From: Prevotella sp.
GTDB lineage: Bacteria > Bacteroidota > Bacteroidia > Bacteroidales > Bacteroidaceae
Length of the DNA stretch: 64,000 bases
Direction: 5' to 3'
Assembly (NCBI GenBank): GCA_017410365.1
Contig: JAFQQY010000016.1
Span: forward strand, 1-64,000
Shown here one piece after another: positions 1 through 7,542 of the stretch; within the stretch, counting starts at the first letter, position 1; the number at the start of each line of letters is the position of its first letter. The notes under the pieces were generated by a model. It did not search any database and was not told the DNA's origin. It saw only the letters and a list, made by a program, of their open reading frames with translations. The position numbers were made by a program, and so were the translations under genes.

Positions 1-107
1 CAAGTGCCAGAAAGGCACTCGCTTCTTGTACTACTATTCGTATCTGTCTATGTAAATCTTTCAAAGAACTCTTTTCTTCAGCGCAATCGCCAATTTCAAG
101 GCGAAAG
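1..107 (-). other. 5' leader of an rRNA operon (16S lies beyond the left edge)
   Basis: Read on the minus strand, this stretch follows a strong promoter and resembles the transcribed leader that precedes 16S rRNA in Bacteroidales: a segment around 'TTCTTTGAAAGATTTACATA', then 'AGTAGTACAAGAAGC', ending at the window edge with a hairpin (AGTGCC/GGCACT, about 3-19). No open reading frame fits here. The resemblance to known rrn leaders is from memory of the family. The 16S gene itself is outside the window, so the call is an inference. Confidence 0.6.
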
Positions 108-113
108 CGGATG

Positions 114-145
114 CAAAGGTAAAGACTTTTGCAATACCATGCAAA
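114..145 (-). promoter_or_regulatory. Strong rRNA-type promoter
   Basis: On the minus strand there is a perfect TACCTTTG (-7 box, 121 to 114) and a TTTG (-33 box, 145 to 142) separated by 20 bp, the Bacteroidota sigma-ABfr consensus. Upstream, about 146-190 is a run of A and T tracts of the kind found before rRNA promoters. Transcription would run left into the leader at 1-107. Confidence 0.7.
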
Positions 146-231
146 TATTTTTCAAACTTTTTCTTTAAATTTTTAAAAGTTTTCGGTTTTCTTTACAAAA
201 CCGCAGAATTAAAGCTTGTATCATTCGCTTT

Positions 232-336
232 ATTTCTTCCCCACCATCGATACTTGCCTTATATTATTCATATATTTCTTCCCCACCATCGATACTTGCC
301 TTATATTATTCATATATTTCTTCCAAATCATCGATA
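232..336. repeat. 42-bp tandem repeat spanning the PBP1A stop codon
   Basis: Units starting at 232, 274 and 316 repeat with an exact 42-bp period. The first two are essentially identical. The third, which lies inside the gene's 3' end, matches at its start and around 'atcgata' and then diverges. The unit contains the last codons and the TAA stop (306-308) of the minus-strand PBP gene, so copies of the gene's tail lie downstream of the real stop, including a duplicate in-frame stop at 264-266. Confidence 0.85.
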
Positions 337-2621
337 TCCGTCATGTCGTCAATAAAAGACTCGCACGGATTGTAGCCTCTTGGCATATCGAAGACAGCCT
401 TAGGACTGTACCCTACTTCTGGATTAGCAAATATCTTCTTCATATAATATGCAAATATTGGAAGAGCCATTGTAGCGCCCTGCCCCATCTGAGTGGTGTC
501 GAAGTGGATATCCCTATCATCACCACCGACCCAAACGCCGCTGACCAATGTCGGGGTAACGCCGATGAACCATGCATCGCTATTATTATTGGTAGTACCA
601 GTCTTGCCACCCATCTCGCAGTTAAGGTTGTATCTGAAACGCAATCTTCCTGCCGTACCACCTTCTACAACACCTTTGAGCATATAAAGCATCTTATTGG
701 CGCTTTCATCACTGATTACCTCATTCATGCGAGGCTGGAAATGAGTGATTACTGCACCCTCGCTATCTTCTATTCGGGTGACAAACAGCGGAGCACTTCT
801 GATTCCATGATTTGCAAATGCGGTGTAAGCACTTACCATTTCGCCCACAGATATGTCACATGGTCCGAGACACAAAGACATAGAAGGATGAATTTCCGGA
901 TTTACAATACCATACTCTCTGAGCAGCGATACGAACGCCTCTGGGTTGAGCTTGCTCATGAGATATGCCGAAATCCAGTTGTTAGACTGCGCTAATCCCC
1001 ATTTCAGAGAAACCATTTCGCCGTATCTTCTTCTGCTGCCGTTTCTTGGTGTCCATGGCTTGTTGCCCTCGACATAAGTCTGCTGAACATTTGGTACAGA
1101 ATCGCAAGGAGAGAAGCCGTTTTCCATTGCCAACGAATACAGCAACGGCTTGATGGTAGAACCCACCTGGCGCTTTCCGTCCATACACATATCATAATTA
1201 AAGTGCGTGAAGTCAACGCCACCGACATACGCCTTTACCGCACCGTTCTTCGGGTCCATGCTCATGAATCCGCAGCGCAGGAACGACTTGTAGTGCCTGA
1301 TTGAATCGATTGGAGTAAGCACCGTGTCTACGTCGCCGTGGTATGTGAAGACAGTCATTTCCACAGGAGTATTGAAAGCCTTCTTTATTTCTGCATCAGA
1401 AGCGCCATACTCCTTCATTACCCTGTATCGCTCACTTTGCGTTACCGACCTTTGAAGAATCTTGTTGATGGCCTCGGCAGACAATCTGCCTGAGTAAGGA
1501 GCATTCTTCTGTCCTCTGTTTTCCTTGTCGAAAGCAGGCTGCAGATAGTTTACCACATGCTCGTAGACAGCCTCTTCTGCATATTTCTGCATGCGCGAAT
1601 CAAGCGTTGTGTACACCTTCAGACCATCAGTATATATATTATAAGGTCTGCCGTCTTTGTTGAGATTCTTGTTGCACCATCCGAATAGGGGGTCGTTAAT
1701 CCAGCGCAGAGAATCCTGGAAATACTTTACGTTGTTCCACGATGCATAGTTAGACCTGACAGGCTTCTTGGCCGTCATATATTTGCGCAGGAACTCCCTG
1801 TAGTAAGTGCCCAGCCCTTCCTTATGGTCAGCCACATGGAACTTCAGTTCCAGAGGTTTCTGCGACAGCGAGTCGTACTGCTCTTGTGTGAGGAAATCGG
1901 CCTTTACCATCTGCTTCAGAACCACATTTCTTCTTGAGCGGCAACGTTCAGAATATCTTACGGGATTGAAGTAAGAAGGATTCTTGCAGAGTCCCACGAG
2001 AGTGGCCGATTCGAGAACCGTCAAATCCTTCGGGTCTTTGCTGAAGTATGTGTTTGAAGCCGTCTTGATGCCCACGGCATTATGCAGGAAGTCGAAGTAG
2101 TTGAGATAGAGCATGATAATCTCTTCCTTTGTGTAGTGACGCTCCAGCTGAACGGCAATCACCCACTCTATAGGCTTCTGCAGCAGACGCTCGGTTACGC
2201 TTCCTGCCGTGCTTGAATACAACTGCTTTGCCAACTGCTGAGTAATGGTAGAACCACCACCAGCGCTAGCCTGCCCCAAGATACCCCTTTTGACGATGGC
2301 ACGCCCCAGAGCTATGAAGTCAATGCCCGAATGCTCGTAGAAACGCACATCCTCAGTAGCCACAAGAGCATTTACCAGCGACGGAGGCAGGTCGGAGTAT
2401 TCGACACTCACCCTGTTTTCGCGGTTATAGTTCCACGTGCCCAGTATCTTTCCGTCGGCAGAATATATCTGCGTGGCAAATCGGTTGATAGGATTCTGCA
2501 GGTCTTCAACAGGCGGCACATACCCCACCCAACCTTTAGCGATGGCCGTAAAAGCCACAGCAACGCCAACAATAACCAGTATCAATAATGTCCAAAGGAA
2601 ACGGACAAAAACCTTTCTCAT
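306..2621 (-). CDS. Penicillin-binding protein 1A (bifunctional transglycosylase/transpeptidase)
   Basis: Class A PBP of 771 residues that polymerises and cross-links peptidoglycan at the inner membrane. An N-terminal membrane anchor (about residues 8-28) is followed by a GT51 domain with the catalytic glutamate in 'ATEDVRFYEHSGID' (E90) and 'GGGSTITQQLAKQL'. The transpeptidase domain shows all three motifs: STIK (S488-K491), SNN (S546-N548) and KTGT (K673-T676). Length is normal for the family. It appears monocistronic, with a TAATTTTG -7 box at 2676-2669. The C-terminal tail is acidic (DDMTDIDDLEEIYE) and its last codons lie in a 42-bp tandem repeat. I am sure of the class but not of which paralogue of the genome this is. 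Confidence 0.95.
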   Translation of the reverse strand: MRKVFVRFLWTLLILVIVGVAVAFTAIAKGWVGYVPPVEDLQNPINRFATQIYSADGKILGTWNYNRENRVSVEYSDLPPSLVNALVATEDVRFYEHSGIDFIALGRAIVKRGILGQASAGGGSTITQQLAKQLYSSTAGSVTERLLQKPIEWVIAVQLERHYTKEEIIMLYLNYFDFLHNAVGIKTASNTYFSKDPKDLTVLESATLVGLCKNPSYFNPVRYSERCRSRRNVVLKQMVKADFLTQEQYDSLSQKPLELKFHVADHKEGLGTYYREFLRKYMTAKKPVRSNYASWNNVKYFQDSLRWINDPLFGWCNKNLNKDGRPYNIYTDGLKVYTTLDSRMQKYAEEAVYEHVVNYLQPAFDKENRGQKNAPYSGRLSAEAINKILQRSVTQSERYRVMKEYGASDAEIKKAFNTPVEMTVFTYHGDVDTVLTPIDSIRHYKSFLRCGFMSMDPKNGAVKAYVGGVDFTHFNYDMCMDGKRQVGSTIKPLLYSLAMENGFSPCDSVPNVQQTYVEGNKPWTPRNGSRRRYGEMVSLKWGLAQSNNWISAYLMSKLNPEAFVSLLREYGIVNPEIHPSMSLCLGPCDISVGEMVSAYTAFANHGIRSAPLFVTRIEDSEGAVITHFQPRMNEVISDESANKMLYMLKGVVEGGTAGRLRFRYNLNCEMGGKTGTTNNNSDAWFIGVTPTLVSGVWVGGDDRDIHFDTTQMGQGATMALPIFAYYMKKIFANPEVGYSPKAVFDMPRGYNPCESFIDDMTDIDDLEEIYE

Positions 2622-2729
2622 AACCGCAAAAGAAATATATAAAAATATGTTTGTACGAATTTCAAGTGCAAAATTAGGAATTTTCTCTCATATATTAAAG
2701 AAATAATATGTTTTTCTAGCATTACCTCA

Positions 2730-2759
2730 TTGACAAATCAGATTTTTTGCTTACCTTTG
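2730..2759 (+). promoter_or_regulatory. pyrB promoter
   Basis: TTG at 2730-2732 and TACCTTTG at 2752-2759 are spaced 19 bp, a near-perfect Bacteroidota -33/-7 pair. Transcription would start about 2764, roughly 30 nt before the pyrB start codon. I see no pyrimidine attenuator or leader peptide in that short leader. Confidence 0.7.
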
Positions 2760-2793
2760 AAGACGATTTCAAACCACAAACAAAATACATCAG

Positions 2794-3741
2794 ATGGAAA
2801 AACATGATTTCGTAACTATCGCAAATCTGACCAAAGAGAAAATACTCTACATGATAGAGATGGCGAAGGAGTTTGAAGAGCACCCAAACAGAGAGATTCT
2901 TAAGGGAAAGGTTGTGGCCACGCTGTTTTTCGAACCCTCTACAAGAACACGCCTGAGCTTTGAGACAGCAGCCAACCGCCTAGGAGCGCGCGTGATAGGA
3001 TTTGCAGACCCTAAGATAACGAGCGGCACCAAGGGAGAGACCCTGAAAGACACCATTTCGATGGTTGCCAACTATGCCGACGTGATAGTGATGCGCCACT
3101 TCATCGAGGGTGCAGCCCAATATGCATCTGAGGTAACAGAGGTGCCTATCGTGAACGCTGGCGACGGAGCGCACCAACACCCATCGCAGTGCATGCTAGA
3201 CCTCTATTCGATATACAAGACGCAGGGCACGCTAGACAATCTGAACATCTATCTGGTGGGCGACTTGAAGTACGGCAGAACCGTCCACTCGCTGATTATG
3301 GCCATGCGTCATTTCAACCAAACGTTCCATTTCGTGGCGCCACAAGAACTGGCCATGCCAAATGAATACAAGATGTATTGTCAGGAGCACGGCATAAAAT
3401 ATGTAGAACACACAGACTTCAACGAAGACGTGATAGCCGATGCCGACATCATATACATGACACGCGTACAGAAAGAGCGCTTCTCAGACCTCATGGAGTA
3501 CGAGCGAGTGAAGAACGTCTACATACTCAAGGCCAGCATGCTTGAAAACGCAAAGCCGAACATGAAGATACTGCACCCGCTGCCACGAGTGAACGAGATA
3601 GCCTACGACGTGGACGAGAACCCGCATGCCTACTACATACAGCAGGCTGGAAACGGACTCTTTGCCCGCGAGGCAATATTCTGCGACTGTCTGGGAATAA
3701 CACTGGACGAAGTGAAGAACGACAAAACAATAATCAGCTAA
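2794..3741 (+). CDS. pyrB: Aspartate carbamoyltransferase, catalytic subunit
   Basis: Forms N-carbamoyl-L-aspartate from carbamoyl phosphate and aspartate, the committed step of pyrimidine synthesis. The 315-residue protein shows the carbamoyl-phosphate site '[12 protein letters not shown]' (about 50-61), '[12 protein letters not shown]' and the aspartate-side 'HPLPRVNEI' near residue 267. Length is typical. The regulatory chain follows 14 bp downstream, so the product should be the allosteric class B holoenzyme (catalytic trimers joined by regulatory dimers). Confidence 0.97.
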   Translation: MEKHDFVTIANLTKEKILYMIEMAKEFEEHPNREILKGKVVATLFFEPSTRTRLSFETAANRLGARVIGFADPKITSGTKGETLKDTISMVANYADVIVMRHFIEGAAQYASEVTEVPIVNAGDGAHQHPSQCMLDLYSIYKTQGTLDNLNIYLVGDLKYGRTVHSLIMAMRHFNQTFHFVAPQELAMPNEYKMYCQEHGIKYVEHTDFNEDVIADADIIYMTRVQKERFSDLMEYERVKNVYILKASMLENAKPNMKILHPLPRVNEIAYDVDENPHAYYIQQAGNGLFAREAIFCDCLGITLDEVKNDKTIIS

Positions 3742-3755
3742 CCCCCACGACTAGT

Positions 3756-4211
3756 ATGGAAAAGAACAAGATGCTTGTAGCCGCCATCCAGAACGGCACC
3801 GTCATAGACCACATACCAAGCGAAAAGACATATCAGGTGGCCACACTGCTCGAACTAGACCAGATGACCAATCCCGTCACCATAGGCTACAACCTACGCT
3901 CAAAGAAGCTTGGCAGCAAGGGAATAATAAAGATTGAAGACAAGTTCTTCAGCGACGAAGAGATAAGCCGCCTAAGCGTAGTAGCCCCAAACATAGTGCT
4001 CAACATCATACGCGACTATGAAGTTGTAGAAAAGAAAACAGCCACCACGCCCGACGTGCTGAAAGGCATTGTGAAGTGCAACAACCCAAAGTGCATCACC
4101 AACAACGAGCCGATGCTGACCATCTTCCATGCCATCGACAAGGAACAGGGAGTGCTCCGCTGCCACTACTGCGAAAAAGAGCAAGACATAAATAAAGTTG
4201 AGCTAGTCTAG
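3756..4211 (+). CDS. pyrI: Aspartate carbamoyltransferase, regulatory subunit
   Basis: 151 residues with the PyrI layout: an N-terminal nucleotide-binding allosteric domain ('[15 protein letters not shown]', '[21 protein letters not shown]') and a C-terminal zinc domain with four cysteines ('KCNNPKC' and 'RCHYCEKE') that docks on PyrB. In the family it transmits CTP/ATP feedback to PyrB. It is co-transcribed with pyrB (14-bp gap). After its stop there is a copy of an intergenic palindromic repeat (4218-4275). Confidence 0.95.
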   Translation: MEKNKMLVAAIQNGTVIDHIPSEKTYQVATLLELDQMTNPVTIGYNLRSKKLGSKGIIKIEDKFFSDEEISRLSVVAPNIVLNIIRDYEVVEKKTATTPDVLKGIVKCNNPKCITNNEPMLTIFHAIDKEQGVLRCHYCEKEQDINKVELV

Positions 4212-4217
4212 GGTTTG

Positions 4218-4275
4218 GGCATTCGTCCTCTATCTTCGCCGCTGAAAGCGGCATATCTTCCTTTAACTCCTTAAT
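4218..4275. repeat. Dispersed palindromic element, unit A, inverted copy
   Basis: The reverse complement of this stretch matches the A unit of the array at 26852-27210: 'gaggacgaatgc', 'gcggcgaagata' and a perfect hairpin GCCGCT-GAA-AGCGGC (4238-4252), followed by 'cttcctttaactcc'. It lies between the pyrI stop and the glyA promoter, like other copies that sit at gene ends. Confidence 0.85.
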
Positions 4276-4318
4276 GGATTAAAGATTAAGGATTAAAGAT
4301 TAATTCAAAAAAAATTAC

Positions 4319-4326
4319 TATCTTTG
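4319..4326 (+). promoter_or_regulatory. glyA -7 promoter element
   Basis: TATCTTTG matches TAnnTTTG and is followed by GC. No convincing TTTG at the -33 position is visible. It gives a leader of about 37 nt for glyA. I looked for a glycine riboswitch in the leader and saw none. Confidence 0.5.
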
Positions 4327-4367
4327 CAGCCAAATTAAGAAAGTAAATCAAAAACTAAATAAAAACG

Positions 4368-5648
4368 ATGAAAAGAGACAACCAGATTTTTGAACTTATC
4401 GAGAAAGAACACCAGCGTCAGCTGAAGGGTATCGAACTGATAGCCAGCGAAAACTTCGTTAGCGAACAAGTGATGGAAGCCATGGGTTCATACCTTACGA
4501 ACAAGTATGCCGAAGGCTACCCAGGAAAGCGCTACTATGGCGGTTGCCAAGTAGTAGACCAAGTAGAACAGCTGGCCATAGACCGCGTATGCGAACTCTT
4601 TGGCGCTGAATACGCAAACGTACAGCCACACTCAGGAGCACAGGCCAACGCAGCCGTACTTCTGGCCGTGCTTAAGCCAGGCGACACATTCATGGGATTG
4701 AACCTTGACCACGGCGGCCATCTCAGCCACGGTTCACTCGTTAACACATCTGGTATACTATACAAGGCCGTGGGCTACAACCTCAACAAGGAAACAGGCC
4801 GCGTAGACTACGACGAAATGGAGCAGCTAGCACTCGAGCACAAGCCAAAGCTCATCATCGGCGGAGGTTCTGCATACAGCCGTGAATGGGACTACAAACG
4901 TATGCGCGAGATTGCCGACAAGGTTGGCGCACTTCTCATGATAGACATGGCACACCCAGCAGGACTCATAGCAGCAGGCCTGCTTGAAAACCCAGTAAAA
5001 TACGCACACATCGTAACCTCAACCACCCACAAGACCCTTCGCGGACCACGCGGCGGCATCATCCTCATGGGCAAGGACTTCGAAAACCCATGGGGTTACA
5101 CCACACCAAAGGGCGTAGTAAAGATGATGTCAACACTGCTCAACAGCGCCGTATTCCCAGGTCAGCAGGGCGGTCCATTGGAGCACGTCATAGCAGCCAA
5201 GGCAGTAGCCTTTGGCGAAGCCCTACAGCCAGAGTTCAAGCAGTGGGCAGAGCAAGTGCAGAAGAACGCCAAGGTATTGGCAGAAGAGCTGGTAAAGCGC
5301 GGATTCACCATCGTAAGCGGCGGCACCGACAACCACTCAATGCTCGTAGACCTCCGTTCTAAGTACCCAGAGCTTACAGGCAAGGTGGCAGAGAACGCCT
5401 TGGTAGCAGCCGACATCACCGTAAACAAGAACATGGTGCCATTCGACTCACGCAGTGCCTTCCAGACCTCAGGCATCCGCCTCGGCACACCAGCCATCAC
5501 CACACGTGGCGCTAAGGAAGACCTCATGGTAGAGATAGCAGCCTTGATAGAAGAGGTGCTCAACGACCCAGAGAACGAGGCTGTAATAAGCAGCGTGCGT
5601 GAGCGTGTTAACGAGCGCATGAAGAGCTATCCTCTGTTTGCTTATTAA
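4368..5648 (+). CDS. glyA: Serine hydroxymethyltransferase
   Basis: PLP enzyme that interconverts serine + THF and glycine + methylene-THF, the main source of one-carbon units. 426 residues, standard length. Visible motifs: 'ELIASENF' (23-30), '[15 protein letters not shown]' (46-60), '[14 protein letters not shown]', the PLP lysine in '[13 protein letters not shown]' (K222) and '[11 protein letters not shown]'. It is monocistronic with its own promoter and a strong terminator 30 bp downstream. Codon use is the G+C-richer style of the core genome, in contrast to the island that follows. Confidence 0.97.
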   Translation: MKRDNQIFELIEKEHQRQLKGIELIASENFVSEQVMEAMGSYLTNKYAEGYPGKRYYGGCQVVDQVEQLAIDRVCELFGAEYANVQPHSGAQANAAVLLAVLKPGDTFMGLNLDHGGHLSHGSLVNTSGILYKAVGYNLNKETGRVDYDEMEQLALEHKPKLIIGGGSAYSREWDYKRMREIADKVGALLMIDMAHPAGLIAAGLLENPVKYAHIVTSTTHKTLRGPRGGIILMGKDFENPWGYTTPKGVVKMMSTLLNSAVFPGQQGGPLEHVIAAKAVAFGEALQPEFKQWAEQVQKNAKVLAEELVKRGFTIVSGGTDNHSMLVDLRSKYPELTGKVAENALVAADITVNKNMVPFDSRSAFQTSGIRLGTPAITTRGAKEDLMVEIAALIEEVLNDPENEAVISSVRERVNERMKSYPLFAY

Positions 5649-5676
5649 ACACAACTCTTATATATATAATAAGGTG

Positions 5677-5707
5677 GAGACGTCATTATTTGGCGTCTCT
5701 TTTTTTT
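5677..5707 (+). terminator. Intrinsic terminator after glyA
   Basis: GAGACG (5677-5682) pairs with CGTCTC (5694-5699) around an A/T-rich loop, followed by a run of eight T. Confidence 0.85.
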
Positions 5708-6230
5708 GACAGGTGTACGGTTCTGACAGGAGGACATGAGGACTTTTTTTGACATAAAGACAAAAGGTTTTAAAGACAGAAAGACAGATTTTTCTTGGAT
5801 AAAAATCCTTAAAATCCCGAAATTCCTAGACATAAAGACAAAAATCCTTAGACATAAAGACACATGCAATCCTTAGAAATAAAGATACAGACAATATTTA
5901 GACATATAGAAGTCCCAAAATTTTTAAAAATCAATTTTCTCATACATCCTACATTTTTGCATGTAAGACATTAAGCCATAGAGCGTTAAGTGCAGTGTAG
6001 GAGGATTTCATTCCTACATTTTTTGCCCGTTTTTCGGTGCATTTTGGTAATTTTAACAAATTTAGGTTGTAAAGATTGGTATTTCTAAACGGCCGTTTTA
6101 GACTTCTGAAAGGGCGTTTTAGGTATCGTAAATGGGCCATTTGGGTGTCAAAAGTGATGCATTTAGGTGTGCTAACCGCACCACTTTTAGGAAAAGCCTC
6201 TCCCTCCAAATTAAAAATTTCTCGACTTTA
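5708..6230. repeat. Intergenic repeat debris with about 22-bp periodicity
   Basis: No gene is recognisable here. In 5750-5880 the motif 'tagacataaagaca' recurs at 5827 and 5849 (22 bp apart) and then degenerates. In 6091-6170 four units built around 'ggcCgttttag'/'gggccattt' recur every 21-22 bp. An open frame on the minus strand (5949-6209) is made mostly of these repeat units and I do not regard it as a gene. Similar 22-bp-period repeats occur at 31310-31375 and 62298-62341 with different unit sequences. Confidence 0.6.
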
Positions 6231-6236
6231 AACTTA

Positions 6237-6590
6237 CTGCGTTACAAACACTCTCCAACTACCATCTTTTTCACCGCGCTCAACATATTTCTTTTGGATT
6301 AGTTGGTCGAGCAGTTTTTGAATGGCTGCGATGCTGATCAATGCGTTTGTTCACCATGTTGGAAGGAACGAATGTCTTCAACGTTATGCTGTTCTCTTCC
6401 AGCAATGTAAACCTTACAATGCAGATGATCATGCCAGACGGCATCCTTCAACCAAACCACATCATTATACCTGTAATGATATGTACGAGGCGAAGACTTG
6501 AACTTCACGTCGTACACACCATTACCGCCCATCTGGAACTGCTCTATCTGCAAAGCCTTGGGCTGACCTTTAATGATTATGAATGAGTTT
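6237..6590 (-). pseudogene. Frameshifted, 5'-truncated gene remnant
   Basis: On the minus strand the upstream frame reads 'PNSFIIIKGQPKALQIEQF' then a compact segment with 'YHYRYNDVVWLKD' and 'CKVYIAGREQHNVEDIRSF', and stops at 6338. It has no ATG and is closed upstream by a stop at about 6600. A second frame just downstream (to 6237) reads 'ISIAAIQKLLDQLIQKKYVE' then 'GSWRVFVTQ' and stop, a plausible winged-helix C-terminus. Together they look like the decayed end of one or two accessory genes. I cannot name the family. The intact relatives could be ATPase- or Fic-associated proteins, but that is a guess. Confidence 0.4.
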
Positions 6591-6725
6591 GGTATTCTTA
6601 TTTATGCATATATAAATCTGCATTTCTCTTTTGGGGCCTTTTCTTCTTTAATTATCACCTTTGATGTCATTGTATATAACTCCATACCCTTTGATATTCA
6701 TATCGCCGAGAACGAGGGGTAGATA

Positions 6726-7052
6726 TTATATTGGCCTTCCCCTTTTACTGCCTCCTGGGTCTGGATGACCTTCAATCTTTGTATAGGTCTCATATTCACT
6801 CAAAGTATCCCTTATCCTATGTTTCTCTTCATAATACTCATCTAAGAGTTTATCAACCTCTTCCATACTGATTTCACCCTCTATATTTTTTTGAGCAAGT
6901 TCCAGCAGGTAGTCGGAGACCTTCAGACCATCCACAGCCTGCAAACCAATAGCCACGCGCCAAGCTTCAGCCCTATCTTTCTTCAGAGGATCACCCTGGC
7001 GTAAATACTCGTCAAAGTTCAAGTATAGTTCCTTATCGTTCTTTTCTCTCAT
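6726..7052 (-). CDS. VbhA/Fic-antitoxin-like small protein, orphan
   Basis: 108 residues. The core 'AWRVAIGLQAVDGLKVSDYL' followed by 'NIEGEISMEEVDKLLDEYYEE' has the helical pattern of the VbhA-type antitoxin domain that binds Fic AMP-transferases. In Bacteroidota the same domain is often fused to the N-terminus of Fic proteins. Where the canonical inhibitory motif is S/TxxxE(G/N), this protein aligns as L-Q-A-V-D-G, so the inhibitory Ser and Glu appear to be Leu and Asp. No Fic domain (HPFxxGNG) is present nearby. It may be a solitary antitoxin, a remnant of a Fic fusion, or a partner acting in trans. Recognition is from motif memory only. Confidence 0.55.
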   Translation of the reverse strand: MREKNDKELYLNFDEYLRQGDPLKKDRAEAWRVAIGLQAVDGLKVSDYLLELAQKNIEGEISMEEVDKLLDEYYEEKHRIRDTLSEYETYTKIEGHPDPGGSKRGRPI

Positions 7053-7187
7053 ATCTAGTCTTACTTTATTCTTATAATGTTTTTGTTCTGTCCTAATTTC
7101 CGTGAATCCTTATATTCGAAGTCCGTAAATCCGTAATACTTTCAGCCATCTTCAGCGGATCAAAGAACCGTCCCGTGATTCACTAAA

Positions 7188-7454
7188 TTAGCGTAATGAG
7201 TCCCGTATATTTATCCCAATTTCAGGAAATAGATTAAGTATTAATGCTAAAGCGGCAATTACGACTGCAACAATGGCCCCAAATATTTGCCAATTTGCTT
7301 TTGTTATGGTTTGGATATGTTTTTTATCCGTATCCTTTGCCTGTTTCTTCATCTCATCCATCATAGCTGTTAGGAGATTGATTTCATCATCGTAGTGCTT
7401 ATTAATGTCCTGCATAGGATTATTGTCCTGCATTTCCCTTGCAAGTTTAGCCAC
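7188..7454 (-). CDS. Small single-pass membrane protein, function unknown
   Basis: 88 residues (GTG start; an internal ATG at Met8 is an alternative). The N-terminal 50 residues are charged and likely helical ('NLLTAMMDEMKKQAKDTDKK'), followed by one hydrophobic segment 'IFGAIVAVVIAALALILNLF' (about 57-76) and a short tail. It is the last gene of the minus-strand block that includes the GIY-YIG protein, 88 bp downstream of it, so it may be co-transcribed. I do not recognise a family. Confidence 0.5.
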   Translation of the reverse strand: MAKLAREMQDNNPMQDINKHYDDEINLLTAMMDEMKKQAKDTDKKHIQTITKANWQIFGAIVAVVIAALALILNLFPEIGINIRDSLR

Positions 7455-7542
7455 TTGCTCTTTATTTAATTAATGGCCGTCATCTAAAAACCGTAATTAT
7501 TCATTTGTATTTCGTTTATTATTCACATGAGACAATATATTT

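Noticed and set aside
216-995. 259-residue plus-strand protein
   Set aside because: It is the shadow of the PBP1A gene; its start consists of the 42-bp tandem repeat.
5949-6209. Protein of 86 residues on the minus strand
   Set aside because: Its sequence is made of the 22-bp intergenic repeat units ('RPFRSLKRPFRN') and has no promoter or neighbour support.
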